64,000 nucleotides of DNA from Selaginella tamariscina (Eukaryota > Streptophyta > Lycopodiopsida > Selaginellales > Selaginellaceae): positions 310,001 to 374,000 of the forward strand of contig PUQB01000151.1 in NCBI GenBank assembly GCA_003024785.1, in the 5' to 3' direction. Every line of letters starts with the position of its first letter. Position 1 is the stretch's first letter. Made by a program: the position numbers and the translations under genes. Below are positions 9,682 to 22,640 of this stretch, piece after piece. The notes under the pieces were generated by a model, which did no database searches, was not told the DNA's origin, and saw nothing but the letters and a program-made list of their open reading frames with translations.

Positions 9682-11345
9682 TGTCAGAGTTTTAACCCAA
9701 AGGGCCAACATGTGACAACACGTGGCTGCCAAATGGCCATCTGGCGTCATCACTATGTATGAACAACGCTAAGTCTTTCAAGATAACCCTAAGAGTCTAA
9801 CTTAGAGGCCCAATTAGGCAGAAGACTTAGAGTCCTACCCTAAGTTTCCTAGAATGACCATCCCCTGAACCCTAGAGGATAACCCGAGTAGATTTTAGGA
9901 TCATGTACCAGTAAACCTAGACATGCTCATGCCCTAACCCACAAAGGAGATGTGTCTCACACATACCCCCATGACAGAGCCAAGGCATTATCACTTAACC
10001 CTTGATGAATCACCCTCATTCGGGAGTACAACCCCTTTAGGGCGTCAAGGGGTACCATGAACCACGACTAACCCCTAAGGGTTTGAGTGGCCAAGTCATA
10101 CCCTAGACCTAGGGTTAATACTTAATGAGGACATGAGTGTGCGCTGTAGGCAAACACGAATGTTCTACTAAGCTAGGTTTGGATAACCCTAAGTACATGA
10201 CCTTGCGAGTGTTTTATGATAGGGCTTTTGCTAATGAGCTTAAGTTGTTCAACCCTTAAATCCTAAGAAGAACACCCCCTAGCTAGGTGTGCCAAAGCAC
10301 ATCTAGTTACGAGACCTAACCTCTCTTGAGCGGATGCCCAAGGTTTAGCACCTTAATGCGAACACCAAGCATGTATGTTTACTAGGATATCCAACCCTTG
10401 GTGACAAACCCATGACACGACCCCAAAGGGCGTGCCTCAGGCGTTGTATCATATGACTTCTAACCCAGTGTCACATCTCCATGTGACACTGCCTTCCACA
10501 ATGGGGGTTATCATGCCATAACCCTTAGATTTAAGAGTTGCACCAAGTGCCACAAACGTGGCTCTTAAATGCCAACTCTAGACCCCTTTAGTGAACCTTT
10601 AGGAACTATGTAATGTGAACCAACAAGATCCCACACCCACAGTTGGACATGAATGTGCCTTGCTTGGCCATGAGTGTTACACCTAGCTTGACGTGGAGGA
10701 GGAGGCTGGAGACTAACCTCTGCCTCTTGGAACGTGCATTCCCACAAGACCTCCCAGGCATGGATTCACCAACGTTAAGGGTAAGCTACCCCAAAGGTGG
10801 GACGTACCCCTATCATCTGGAAGTTAGGGCGGCACGATAGAGGGTTGTGTTTTGACGACACAAGCTAGTGCTTGCATCAGGAGAAGAGTAACGAGCTCAA
10901 TCATGAACCCAAGAACCCTCACTCCTACATACTCTATCTTATTTATGTGACGGAGCCCCCTCCCCCTCTTTTCCTTAATGTGTTTAACTTAGCCTAACTT
11001 TAACCCTAAAACCCTACCCAAAGGGGTGGGGGTTTTTAGGGCGTGGGTTAGGGAAACCCTAGGGGTGTTCCTAACCCTAGTAAACACGCTAAACTCATTT
11101 ACATTAACCAATCAGCCTAACTAGGACATCAAAATTGGGGGTGGGTTTCTAAAAGGTAAGTTTTAGCTTCGCTTAGAGTTTCTTACAAATACTTAATGAC
11201 ACCTGGCCGGACCATCATTAGATACCCAAGTGCATTAAGCGAGCATGTTTCCTACTACATCTAAGGTCCATCAACATAGTACAATAGGTAACAACAATCA
11301 ACATCCAAAATAAAGGGTCGAGTTATAATAAAAACTATGACACAT
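9682..11345 (+). repeat. GGTTAGG-rich dispersed repeat, right arm
   Basis: Longest version of the arm sequence: it starts TGTCAGAGTTTTAACCC and ends near AAAAACTATGACACATAG. Segments 10640-11340 match the inverted left arm and 10759-11200 match direct copy D. It contains many degenerate CCCTAA and short inverted repeats. No gene seen. Confidence 0.7.
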
Positions 11346-13116
11346 AGTTTGTATTGAAGAATTGAATAGATTGAAAGATTGAGTTCATCATTGAGTTTTA
11401 TTCAAGCCTTTTATGTCAAAAACCTCCAAGTTCAAATTGCCATGGTAGGAGTTGCTTATTAATGGATTGTCAACATTTGACTATAAAGACATAGGAAGGA
11501 ACAAAAATGGTAAAAGCATCACACGTATTCAATTAGAAGAGAAGATGATGTCAAAGTCAAAGTTCTTGTGTAACTTTTAAGATTACATTAAGGACTTCAT
11601 CCCTCATGCTTAAAGCATTTAAGTCTTACACAGGAATTTCAAAAATCTATTCATTTAGAATTCAAGATGAGATATAATCATTACATTGGAATACTCAACA
11701 AATTATTGTGTTTATACACATGTCATCTCCCTGTATAGGTTGTAGTCTTAGATGAAAATGATTTCTTAAGGTGTTAAGATAATGCCTTAACTTTGTAACA
11801 GGGTATGTGTTTCCTTGGTGGGGTTGGGGCACGAGCCTTTCTAGTCTCATATGGCATGTATCCATGTTTGTTCCCATGTCTGCTCAAGTTGTCTTTTAAG
11901 GTTTGGATATAGGTATTTAAGGTGAAACTTTAAGTCTTTTGTTTACTTGGGCATTTGAGTTGGACTCTCGGGGTCACCTTAGAAGACTTAGCATTGGTCA
12001 CACTTGATAATGATACAAAATGACCACTTAGTAATTATATATTGTCACATGTTGACCTTTCGGGTTAAAACATTAATAAAGAATATTTAGTTTGCTTTTA
12101 AATTTAACAAATTAAACTACAATAATTAAACTTCATATAAAGTCCCATGGTTTATAACACTTTCTGATCCATTTCTTATAAAAATTTATAAGCTTGGTTA
12201 TACTTAACCATGGGTTGTTCTCAATTAAAGTGGTAGGCAAGATGAAAATTTATATATATATAGCTTATGTATATATCATTGAAAAGCAATGGGAGAACTA
12301 ATATAAAACAATGACAATATTAAGATGTCTCAAATATCTTTTGAGAAATTAGTAAATCTTTCAATTTTCTTTTGAGATTCTAGTTTAACAAAAACTTATA
12401 AAGACTAATAATAGTTTATGTAATATAAGAGTTTGATTCCTAATATATTATTTATACATAAAATGCTAGTTTACAATAATAATTACTCTTTAATTAAAAT
12501 TTTAAAATATTTATTCTTACACAACAATCGTTTTACTTACACATGATTACTTACTCATGATATATAATTAAAACTTTCACATTTAGAATAATAAATAAGT
12601 AACATAATTTTCTGCTTTTTCTCACACACTCAATAGTTCTAGTAACATGTTTCAATATTGAGCTGTGTTTTGCTTTTAATTTTCCATAAACACATCACTT
12701 TAAACAACTTTGAGGAGATGTATCTACTTAACTACTCTAGGAAAACAAACTAATATGTATCTCATCTCTATATAATTAATTAGAGAGAGAGGGAGTCTAT
12801 GTTTGTGCTTGTGTGGGGTATGTGTTTTATGATCTAGGCTATGTAATAAAATAATAATAATACACATATAATATCTAGTATATTAATACAAAGTAAATAA
12901 GATATTTCTAATAATTAAGGGCCAACTCGTTTTTGAAAGGATTCTGATCACAAAAAATATATAACATATATTAGGTTTAAATGTCTCCATTTTTGAAAAA
13001 CCCTAAATGCCCCAAACCCTAAAACAGAGAATAATATTCGAAGAACCCGGTGAATATTACAGACTCGTTACATCGCGAAGTTACCACTAGGGGAGAATAT
13101 GCTCGAATGTAGGGCC
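11346..13116. other. AT-rich gene-free stretch upstream of the zinc-ribbon gene
   Basis: No ORF or RNA gene is supported. Two telo-box-like AAACCCTAAA/AAACCCTAAAA motifs lie at about 12998-13025, ~100 bp upstream of the TATA box; such boxes are known in plant promoters. Equivalents are 27670-29436 and 43921-45685. Confidence 0.6.
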
Positions 13117-13126
13117 TTTTATATAG
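13117..13126 (+). promoter_or_regulatory. TATA box of the zinc-ribbon gene (unit 1)
   Basis: TTTTATATAG lies 47 bp upstream of the ATG. A start of transcription about 30 bp downstream would fall in the pyrimidine-rich TTCATTTCTCGTCTC, leaving a short leader. Position and sequence fit a plant core promoter; start site not proven. Confidence 0.55.
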
Positions 13127-13172
13127 TTTAGGTCAAGTTCATTTCTCGTCTCATTTGCACTCACGGGTAAAG

Positions 13173-13912
13173 ATGGAGATGGTGTATAATAAAATTACGC
13201 CCGCCCACAGTGGTATGACGATGCCCTCCTGATGATGTCCATAGAGAGGCAACACTCCCCCAAGGGTGTTGTGTGTCCCGCGGCAAAAGACGATCCCCAA
13301 TTGGGGCATCACGAGAGAAGGGCAGATGCCCAATTCGGGCACAGCAATACCCAAGTGAGGGCCTCTGGGAAGAGGAGATCCCCAGACGAAACTACTATCC
13401 GGGCGACTAAGAAGAGGAAGGAGGTAGCATCTGCTGAAGACGAGGCGCTAGAGGAGTTCTTGGTGGAGTTTCTTGAGGAAAAAAATGAGAATATGCACAA
13501 GGACGAGGAACTAGAGGAATTCCTGAAAGAGTTCCTTGAGGAAGGAAATGAAGATATGCCCAAGGATGAGGAACTAGAGGAGGTCCTGATGAATGAATTA
13601 CTTAGGGAGGATAAAGAGGAGTTAGGGAAGAATCTAAGCCCTGAGGAGTACTACTACACAGTTAGTAATCTGAGCAAGGAGAGGCGCAAAGACAAGAAAT
13701 TGCTGAGATCCATGTTACCTGATAGAACACCTTGCTGTAAATGTGGGAGTAGCTCCAGTTGGAACGACTTCAATGGGGAAATCTCGCCCAGGTATCTGTG
13801 CCGTCGATGCAACATAAAGTTTACATACGGCAAGCAGTATAAGCCGCGGAAACCCAGGGGTGAGTGCTCGTCATTCAGTTCTAAGAAGAAAAACATGACA
13901 AAGAGATCTTGA
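13173..13912 (+). pseudogene. Acidic-repeat zinc-ribbon protein gene, unit 1 copy with a one-base frameshift
   Basis: Same gene as 29493-30233, but one A is missing from the run after GTATAAT (13190-13195), so the ATG at 13173 no longer reads into the main frame. From codon 22 onward (MMSIERQ, 13232) the frame is intact to the TGA. The break could be real or a homopolymer consensus error. If real, initiation at one of the two adjacent ATGs at 13232/13235 could still give a protein lacking the first ~21 residues, with nuclear signal, acidic repeats and zinc ribbon all retained. Confidence 0.7.
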
Positions 13913-14132
13913 AGTCATTATTTAATTTAATATTCCAAAGTTTTATAATTGTTAATTTTCTGGTTAATTTTTGTAATTTAAAATGTTCAAAAGCATTTGA
14001 ATGATATTATTAATTTGTTATTAGATATAATAAGTGTGTATATAACATATAGCGTGTGAGTATGTATGAATATATATATAACTTGCCTCTCTAACATTCA
14101 GGATTTTAAAATTCTTCACTTTAATATGACAC

Positions 14133-14200
<68 letters not shown>

Positions 14201-14720
14201 TCTGCATACAAAGATGTATTTTATATACACATAAATAAGTAACATAAACGACACATCGGTTTATATTCAGATATATCACAAGTAAGCAAAAATATTAATC
14301 ATACGGTATTATTACACATAAGAGAATGTATCTTTTTTATTTTAAAATATTGTTACATGGTTTTAAATTAATTTAAAATATTGTAATTAGATATATTATA
14401 TTGTATATATTACATTTACATTTTTATTAGTTTTGAAATTAAATTTGTAAATTATAAATTTATATATTTAATTTTAATTTTAAAAATAACAATGAGATTT
14501 TCGTGTTTAAATATAAATCTTTCTGTACATATATACAGTTACATTCCAACATCAAGCTTGCTTTCATTATTATTCCTTAAATGAAATTAAGATTAAAATA
14601 AAATCTAAATCATTCAATTAATATTATATATAAAGTTATATTGCTCAAAAAATTAAGTTGCACTGTGGAACAATTTGAAAATATACGGCCTTTATTAAGT
14701 ATTTCATTTATTTCATTCCT

Positions 14721-14757
<37 letters not shown>

Positions 14758-14981
14758 TCTGTGATCTATCTAAATATAAATCATTAATAGGAGTAACCAC
14801 CTTATTTAAATTTAAACAAAATTAAGTACATTCTCTTTTTTTAATACGATGTAACATAGTGCTATATATGTATAATGTAAACACACACACACACACACAC
14901 ACTATGTTGCATAGCATTCATTTTTAACTAAAAACACTGTGGAAACTATATCTAATAATTAATCCATTATCTAATTAATCA
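13913..14981. other. AT-rich spacer between convergent genes with microsatellites
   Basis: Contains (TA)n(GA)n at 14133-14195, (TA)n at 14722-14753 and (CA)n at about 14881-14902. No gene seen. It is the 3' flank of both the plus-strand zinc-ribbon gene and the minus-strand LRR gene. Confidence 0.7.
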
Positions 14982-17511
14982 TTACAAATCTCTACCGTGC
15001 AAAGCACCATCGCTTTTGACACGTTGCATACCTTGAAGCCGTCCAATCTCCACATTATTATTCTTAATCTGCTGATAACCTCCTCTTAACGATTCTTTGC
15101 GATTTGAACTTATCTTCTTGCCTTTGCTGTCTAAACATTTTTTTAAATAATAAAGAAAACATTAAATTTAATTCCTTAATTATATTATATTACTACAATA
15201 TTAATAACATTTAAGATTCACATTTATGAAACGTGTATGTGCGATATACACATACGTGCGTGCGTGTGTTCTTTATACTTACTAGGTAAATTATGAGGAG
15301 AATGCCGGCTGGTAGAACTTGCCATTAGCGACCTCGCAATAGGATCCCGTGACGAAGTTCCACCTTCAAATAAGAGGATTCTATTAATCTTTCTCTCCCT
15401 TTTAATAATAAATATATGTAGTTAATATTATACAATAGGTATAATTGTATTAAACTACGCATTATTATACCTTTAACAGGTTGATTATTGAGATAAACCA
15501 GATTAGGAGCAACACTGTTCATGAATCTCTTTAACTGTTCTTCTCCTATGTTAACAATCACAGCTGAAAACAAAATATAAATAAGATATAACATTAAAGT
15601 ACACATACAATGTGAATGTGTATGTATATACGTATTCACTTACGGTTTCCCACGAGATTAACGGCCATGAGGGAGGTATACGTGGAAGCAATCTGGCCGA
15701 GTGATTTTGTAGAAGAAAGCCTGTTGAAGCTTAACTCTAGAAATGCAAGCTTTGTAAGCCTGTGTAAGCCCTCTACTTCACTTATCTTATTACACGCCAA
15801 ATACAGTTCACGTATCGAACTACACTTCGATAGTCCTGTAAAATGTGTGTGTGTGTCAATATATGCATGTATGTGCGTGTCTCTCCCTCTCTCTCTATTT
15901 ATCTGTATCAATATCAGTATGTGGATGTGTGTCTGTTCTTCTATACATCCACATAATGTAAGTATATACGTATTTCTGGTTGTTTATATACAGCTAAATA
16001 TATGGGTACAGTATATAAAAGATCCTCTTGTGCACATACATGATGCGTATTTATGTGTATGCTTACACCGTCTCTTTCTCTCTCTACACACACATGCATA
16101 TATATATATATATATATACCTTGGCCAATTCTAGATATACGGTTGTACGAGAGATTCAATGAACGTAGTCTAGTGAGCTCCCTGAGGCCTTCAATTACAG
16201 TTATCTTATTTCTCGATAAGTCCAATCTGTGAAGTCCTTTCGGAAGACTACCCGGTGTTATTCTCACTATAGAATAATTAAGGAAAAAAAACATTAATAC
16301 AACATAAGATATTAAATGAAAATACTATATGAAGTACTATAGCATAATATTATATAGTAATTATATACAGAGATAATGAACACACACACACAAACACATG
16401 TAGTTATAGATAGAGAGAGAGAGAGAGACATGTTTCTTTCCTACAGGACTATATGAGGCAGATATAAACAATCTATAATCTTAAGTCTTTTGAATGTATA
16501 TATACATGCATAAAACACATTAAATTTAAGGTTAGCAAGCTTACCAATAGAGTTTGCCGAAAGTTTAAGCGTTTTGAGGTGTATAAACGTACTTAAACAA
16601 GGTATAACAGTCAAACCCATGCCACCCAGATGTGCAACACTGCCGTGAAGATCCAGCGATCGTAAGGCCGCATTTGCATGCTCAATCTCTTTGTAATTTC
16701 CATTGGTCCGTGTTGCTGCTTATCAGAAGTATAACATTAGTTTAATCTTGACATCTTATACATTGTGCTATATACGTTATAGTATCAGATTCATATACAC
16801 CAGTAACATATAATTTTGTATGACATATTATGATATCGTAGAAAGTAATATGTCATACACTACGTACATATATAGACGAATAATATAGATTATGAAATAC
16901 CTTATGAATAAATTCCATGGGCATATACATATCCTTTCATATGGACACATAATACTGGATTTTGCAGTAGGTATGTATGCCTATGTAGACCATGTAGATT
17001 ATAGCACTTTTCCATATGTATGCTGGCATATACCGTTTCATATATACAGTATATACGATCGTAATGTATCACATTAAATACATGCATAATGTAGATACAA
17101 TATAACTTACAATGAATACTCGGCATATATACATTCCAAAAGCACAGATACAACAAACAAACGTAGTGTACCTGCAGGAGTGGATGAGGATTCGCCAGAC
17201 GGCATCTCAATGTACGACTGAGATAAATTCTCAATACTTCTCACCCATTCTTCCACTCTTTTAAGGTCAGAATATTCACCATCATCATCGTCATAAGTAT
17301 CAAAATCTGTCACTTTATCTTCTGCAAATCCAGACATGATATACTTAATTCGTATAATACATATATGTTGTTCGTACATATATGTATATCCTTATGTGTG
17401 TATGTATGTGTGTGTAATTTAAATACCTGGACAATGTTCCACTTCTTTGTCACGAATGCCATCCTGAAAATCAACTGCTTCCCCTGCGAAACATTCGTGT
17501 AAGTCCCGAAG

Positions 17512-17554
<43 letters not shown>

Positions 17555-17726
17555 GAGTAACACCATATATAATGCATAAGATACACAAACACACAGATAC
17601 CGTTGTTGTTCTGGTCGCGATCAGTACTCGGACAGCTATCAGAGAAACCATGGTCCTCACAGTACATTCCCGGATCACTTAAATGCCCCGTTAAACTCTC
17701 GGTTTCTAGAGCCTCCTGTCCTAGCA
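14982..17726 (-). CDS. SDS22-type LRR protein (outer arm dynein light chain 1-like), 5'-truncated, exons in frame
   Basis: Nine exons on the minus strand, in transcript order: a 17601-17715 (acceptor possibly at 17726), b 17427-17483, c 17172-17321, d 16545-16715, e 16120-16266, f 15644-15835, g 15471-15563, h 15283-15363, i 14982-15130 (stop TAA). All eight introns have GT-AG ends and interrupt after the first codon base. The join is an unbroken 384-codon frame. Residues ~1-107 are acidic and linker-like. Residues ~126-278 are SDS22-like leucine-rich repeats (LHRLDLSRNKITVIEGL, LRSLNLSYNRISRIGQGL, IRELYLACNKISEVEGL). Residues ~278-308 form an LRR cap (NPVIVNIGEEQL...LVYLNNQPVK), and the tail is basic. 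This matches a plant family annotated as outer arm dynein light chain 1 / PP1 regulatory-like proteins, probably protein-binding scaffolds. Family members are longer at the N terminus; here sequence upstream of exon a is microsatellite and gypsy, so no natural start is visible. Confidence 0.75.
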
Positions 17727-17768
17727 CTGCTAAACATGAACATTATTTACCATATTATTATCACAAAG

Positions 17769-17851
17769 ACACACACACACACACACGCACGCACGCAACT
17801 TAACATCAAATACTTATTGAATAAATATACAAATTTATAAACTGTACGAAC

Positions 17852-17927
<76 letters not shown>
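17769..17927. repeat. (CA)n - (CT)n - (TA)n microsatellite cluster, unit 2
   Basis: Longer CT and TA tracts than unit 1; it abuts exon a of the LRR gene on one side and the gypsy remnant on the other. Confidence 0.95.
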
Positions 17928-20812
17928 CGCAAATTTCTATAAGCGATTTATACAGCACCTTCCAAGAAGTGCCGCCATTCCTCAAACGAATCCACAATGG
18001 TGTTGAGTTTCTTGTTATGAATTGCTTGTAAAAATTTGTGAAACCAATAAAACATTGTATATCTCGTACAGACTTAGGCCTTTCCCACTTCACGACAGTC
18101 TTCACTTTTTGCATGTCCATTGAGACGCCAATAGGACAGATAATGTAGCCTAAGAATTCCACAGTATCCTTGTCAAAAAAAACACTTCTCTAACTTCGCA
18201 TATAGGCCATGCTCGTGAAGTTTGTGTAAAATTAGTCGTACATGCTTGTCATGTGCTGCCTAGTCCTTGGAGAAAATCAGGATGTCATCGAGGTAAATCA
18301 CCACAAATCGATTCAAAAAGTCGCGAAAGATGTTGTTCACCATGTGTTGGAACACAGTTGGGGCATTTGTAAGTCCAAAAGGCATCACTATGTACTTGAA
18401 ATGTCCATACCTTGTACAAAAGGCAGTCTTCCATTCATCGCCTGGACGAATCCGTATAAGATTGTAGGCCCCTCATAAGTCGATCTTTGTGAACACCTTT
18501 GCTCCTCGTAGCCGATCGAGAAGTTCCGAGATCAATGACAATGGGTACAGTTCCGAATGGTGACTTAATTTAAACCCTTATAGTAAATAACCAAGCGCAA
18601 ACTCCTATCTTTCTTCTTAACAAAGAAGATAGGTGCTCTTGCAGGGGACTTTGAGTGACAAATGAAGTTGGATGTTAAGTTGTCCTCGATGTACTGGCGA
18701 TGAACCTTCAATTCTATAAGTGATAGTGCATAAATCGGTTCGAACGGTGGAGTCTTCCCTTCGGCAAGATCGATAGGATAATCGTAGGACCTGTGAACAT
18801 AAAGAACTGCAACCTTGTGCTTCTCAAAAACGTCTTGAAAAAAGTGATACTTGAATGACAGGAAAGAAGTAGGAGAAGGAGAAGAAAATTGAAAAACATG
18901 AGAGTCAAATACAGGAGAGGTAGAAGAGGACGTAGGAGTTACTTGAAAAGCAAAAAGATGAAAAGAAGCAGGATCAGTGGCAAGTTCATGCATAATAGTG
19001 GTAAGAACGCAGAGAGGAGAAGGAGGGACATGTGAATGAAAAGGAAGAAGGATCTTCGGAAATGGAACAAAAACAGAGTAATGAAAAGAGGTAAGATTGG
19101 GGAAAACCTATGCTGATGTTGACGAGTGTATAAGGTTGGAAGAACCCTGTACAGAAGTTGTAAATGCATATGAGTGAGGAGAGCATGTGAATGTGCTGAT
19201 GAACTGACAAGGGGTGGATCCTGTCGAGGAGGAACCTTTGACATTGATATAAGAACAAGCACGGTCAATCCTGTAGCTTGTACTACCTCAGACACTAAGG
19301 TCATATCTTGCACGCAGGGTGGTACATGATTAATCCTAGCTGCTGGAGAGGAAAACATGAGCGTCCTAGACCTCTAGTCGATCTGAGGATTTGCAACCAT
19401 AAACCATGGCATGCCCAAACAATAGGAGTCGTCCGAGTATTGATTAAGTTGAAGAAAATTGAACAATTGAATGCGCCATGGATGCAAGAGAGAGGTGTGG
19501 TAGCATGGGTAATTGCATCAGAAGCAATCAGACGACCATTTGTGACCTCTACAGGAACTACACACTTCAACTTTATCACCAAAATGCCATGTTGAACTGC
19601 AAAAGTGTCATCAATTAAGCATACATTTGCACAAGTGTTTAACAGGGCAGACTCCTTGAGCTATTGATTATTGAAGTGAATGTGTATAGGAAACTTGAGT
19701 AATGGCATGGTGTGAGCAACACCAATAAAGCCTGCACCAACGTCCAACTTCACGGCTTGTAGACAAAGTGGATATTAAAGTTTTCCGACTGAACTTCAGC
19801 TTCAACTTCACACGTCTTGAACTTCCTGACTTTACCAGGACATTCTGCCACCTTGTGTCATGCTTCACCACAATACAAACATAAATTCTCACCATGACAA
19901 CGTTGCTTCTCATCAGTTGAAAGTGGGTCACGCTTGTATTTGTTGACCTCCATAGGAACTACTCTAAAAGATGTCGTAAGAACATGTGTTACAGCTACAA
20001 GATTGGCTTGCAGGAACTGTTGACGGGATTTTCTTGACGATGTTTAAACAAACGGTTGTCACATCGAATAGCCTATTGCATGATCTTCGCTAAGATTTGG
20101 GCATCTGGTAACGTAAGGAGAAGGTTCTTCACGTCATCCCTCAACCCAAAATGGAAGTGTTATCAATGCAGTCTCGTTCCATGGAATGTTTATGCAAAGT
20201 TGCTAAAATTCGGATGCATATACAGAAACTGGTCGGGATCCTTGTGTGAGCTTCCTTAACTTCATGCATGCGAAATGGTACTTATCGGGATCTCCAAAGT
20301 AGGCTTCAAAGGCAGCTACGAATTCTTAAAAGTCTTTCATCAATAGGTCGTCACGCTCCAGCAAAAGGGCAACCCAAGCTCGTGGGGATCCAACTAGTAA
20401 GGATGCTAAAAGGCTAATCTTTTATGCATCATTCGAGTAGCGGCGTGGTTGCATTCGGATCAAAAGCCTGATCTAATTCAGAAAACTTTGAAAATTGGCA
20501 TGATTGCCACCGAACTTCTCTAGCATGCTGATCTTTGGCTCCGAAGAAGAGTTCGATGAAGAGGGAACCATGGATGCTTGAGAGAGAGCCTATGTAGCAA
20601 CCTTGAAGAATGCATTAGCAGCTGCATGCGCCGCGCTGGTGGAACCTTGCAAATCTGTGACCACTTGGCGCAAAGTGGCCAGCTCATGAAGTAACATTTG
20701 GTGCTCGCGTTACCATGATTTGTGGAAGAAAAAAGGAGGAAAACAAGGGAGATGAACCAAGAAAAAAAAATAACTGGAAATCAGAGAGTTATAAAAGCAG
20801 TTATTATCAAAC
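17928..20812 (-). pseudogene. Ty3/gypsy gag-pol remnant, unit 2
   Basis: Copy of the remnant at 1602-4486 with the same RT-to-RNase H deletion and NTCAN protease site. The RT fragment at 17908-18162 reads MEFLGYIICPIGVSMDMQKV. Confidence 0.88.
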
Positions 20813-21786
20813 TCTCAAGCCACAACTTAAGAGTAGGATAAAAACAAGAAGGCTTGACTCAAGAGCAAGGAACAAGACAAGAATGATCGTAGAATGATTG
20901 GTGTTGATAGTAACTGATTGTACAACAATTAGGTCAGAGCTTTTATACTTATAACTCCAAGAGTTAGGGCCGATTCACACCACACATTAACTTATGAACA
21001 TTAATTAAATTTAATGTAATTGTCTTCACACCAAACTAAACATTACATTAAATTTTAAAAAGATAATGTAATGTCATTTGTTAATGCAAATCTATTCACA
21101 CCAGTTAAACATTAAATTAAAAGATAATGTGCAACTAATACTTTCTTTATAAAATTTAACATTAACTTAATGCCAAGATTTCTTGGCATTAACTTAATGC
21201 CAAAGACTTTAGGGTTTACATTAGGGCGTGCAAACGGCGAGATCTGCAAACGCTCCTCCTACATTATATATAGTTGAGCATATATTTAAATTAAATTTTT
21301 AAATTAAAATTTTTAAATATTAAATATTATTTTAAATCTCAATTTGTGTGTGTGCATGTGTATGCGAAAATTAGGAAAATTCAAAATTTGCCAAACCTAA
21401 AATAATATTTAATATTTAAATATAATAAATTAAGCTTTTAATATAAAGTTAATGTAAAACATATGTGAAAACACATATATGTTAATAACTCTAATGTAAT
21501 ATGGTGTGAAGTCATTTACATTACATTAAATTAAGTTAGGTTACATTAACTAAAATTTTCTAATATTGTGATTAACTAATGCTGGTGTGAATATCAATGA
21601 CATTAACTAATAACATTAAGCTAATAACAACTAATGTAATGTTCATAACTTAAGCTAATAACAATTAATGTAATGTTCATAACTTAATGTGTGGTGTGAA
21701 TCGGCCCTTAATTTATGCATAAGCTAAAAATAATACTCCAAGAGTTAATTTAGGTCATATCCTGTATTTTGTATCGGGTCATGACA
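20813..21786 (-). repeat. 5' LTR of the gypsy remnant, unit 2, split by the MITE
   Basis: Ends TGTCATGACCC (at 21786, minus strand) and CTTGAGA (at 20813), as in unit 1. Confidence 0.85.
20967..21707. mobile_element. Tourist-like MITE, unit 2
   Basis: Same insertion point and TTA duplication (20964-20966, 21708-21710) as unit 1; the copy was inherited through the tandem duplication and was not inserted independently. Confidence 0.9.
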
Positions 21787-22259
21787 TGTGCCTAGAGGGA
21801 GTTCTGCTAATGTAGTCCGCCTTTCTGGTCTTTAGACAAATTAGGTTTGTTGGGTCTGGTGGCAAATAGGACATCATGGCTGTCTGCGGGCTCCCCATGG
21901 CTTCCTAAATAGAACTAGAATCTATTAAGGAAGGAAGAATACTTCCACCTTCCATACGAAGGGGAAGAGCTTATCTAGTTATTTAAGAGCTATGCTACAT
22001 TGGGCTATTCCCAAATTGGGCGCTCCCTAGCTATTGGTGCAGCTAGGGGTGCCCATGTTACTTGTTCTTGTAGGAGAGCCTGTTAAAAACCCTATATGAA
22101 TGTATGGTCCTCGTGGATCAGTCCCCTCGTGTTGGAGCCGATCTCCTCTTATAATCTAATCGACACTTGCCATGTGGTTCAATGGTTGATAGTCAACCAT
22201 GTCATGGAATCCTCATGATGACCTACAATTGTCACTGCCATAACCAAGGCTACCCATGA

Positions 22260-22640
22260 TCGTCCTCTCACGGACCTCTAGCCGTCTTCGGTTGTCTCCA
22301 TGTGGACCTTAGTTGTCCCCATGCGGACCTCCGGCCATCCTCCCATGACCTTTGGCTGTCCCCCTACAAACCTCCGGATGTCCTCTTGGGACCTCAAGCC
22401 CTCCTCCACGGGACATTCAGCCATCCTCCTATGGACCTTTGGCCTTCCTCTTGTGGACCTTTAGTTGTCCCCTGTGGACCTTCGATCGTCCTCATGTGGA
22501 CTTCTGGCTATCCTCCCCAGACCTCCGGTTGTCCTTTTGTGGACCCTGTGGCCTTCCTCCTGGGATATCCAACCGTTCCCTGTGGACCTCCCAGGACCTC
22601 CAATTGTCCCTTGTGAACCTTCGGCCATCCTCCTAGGACC
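22260..22640. repeat. 22-bp minisatellite, unit 2
   Basis: Same copy number and register as unit 1. Confidence 0.9.

Larger units (their letters stand above)
1..16313. repeat. Tandem unit 1 of a ~16.3-kb head-to-tail array
   Basis: The sequence beginning at base 1 (AAATGAAAATACTATATG) recurs at 16314, 32625 and 48875, and everything between follows in the same order and orientation, giving unit lengths of 16313, 16311 and 16250. This is a segmental tandem duplication that includes host genes and nested transposons, so it is not a simple satellite. The boundary is placed at the window start and has no biological meaning; the LRR gene runs across it. Unit 1 is distinguished from units 2 and 3 by a missing A in the zinc-ribbon gene (13190-13195) and a missing C at the exon-a acceptor of the LRR gene (around 1400). 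Confidence 0.97.

Noticed and set aside
13309..13563. Ser-rich minus-strand ORF opposite the zinc-ribbon gene
   Set aside because: Antisense of the Glu-rich repeats (GAG/GAA read backward gives Ser/Phe/Leu); the plus strand has the TATA box, nuclear signal and cysteine pattern.
15616..16134. 172-codon plus-strand ORF opposite the LRR exons (205 codons in unit 2)
   Set aside because: Antisense shadow of LRR exons f and e plus microsatellite-rich intron; the minus strand has matching splice sites and LRR consensus.
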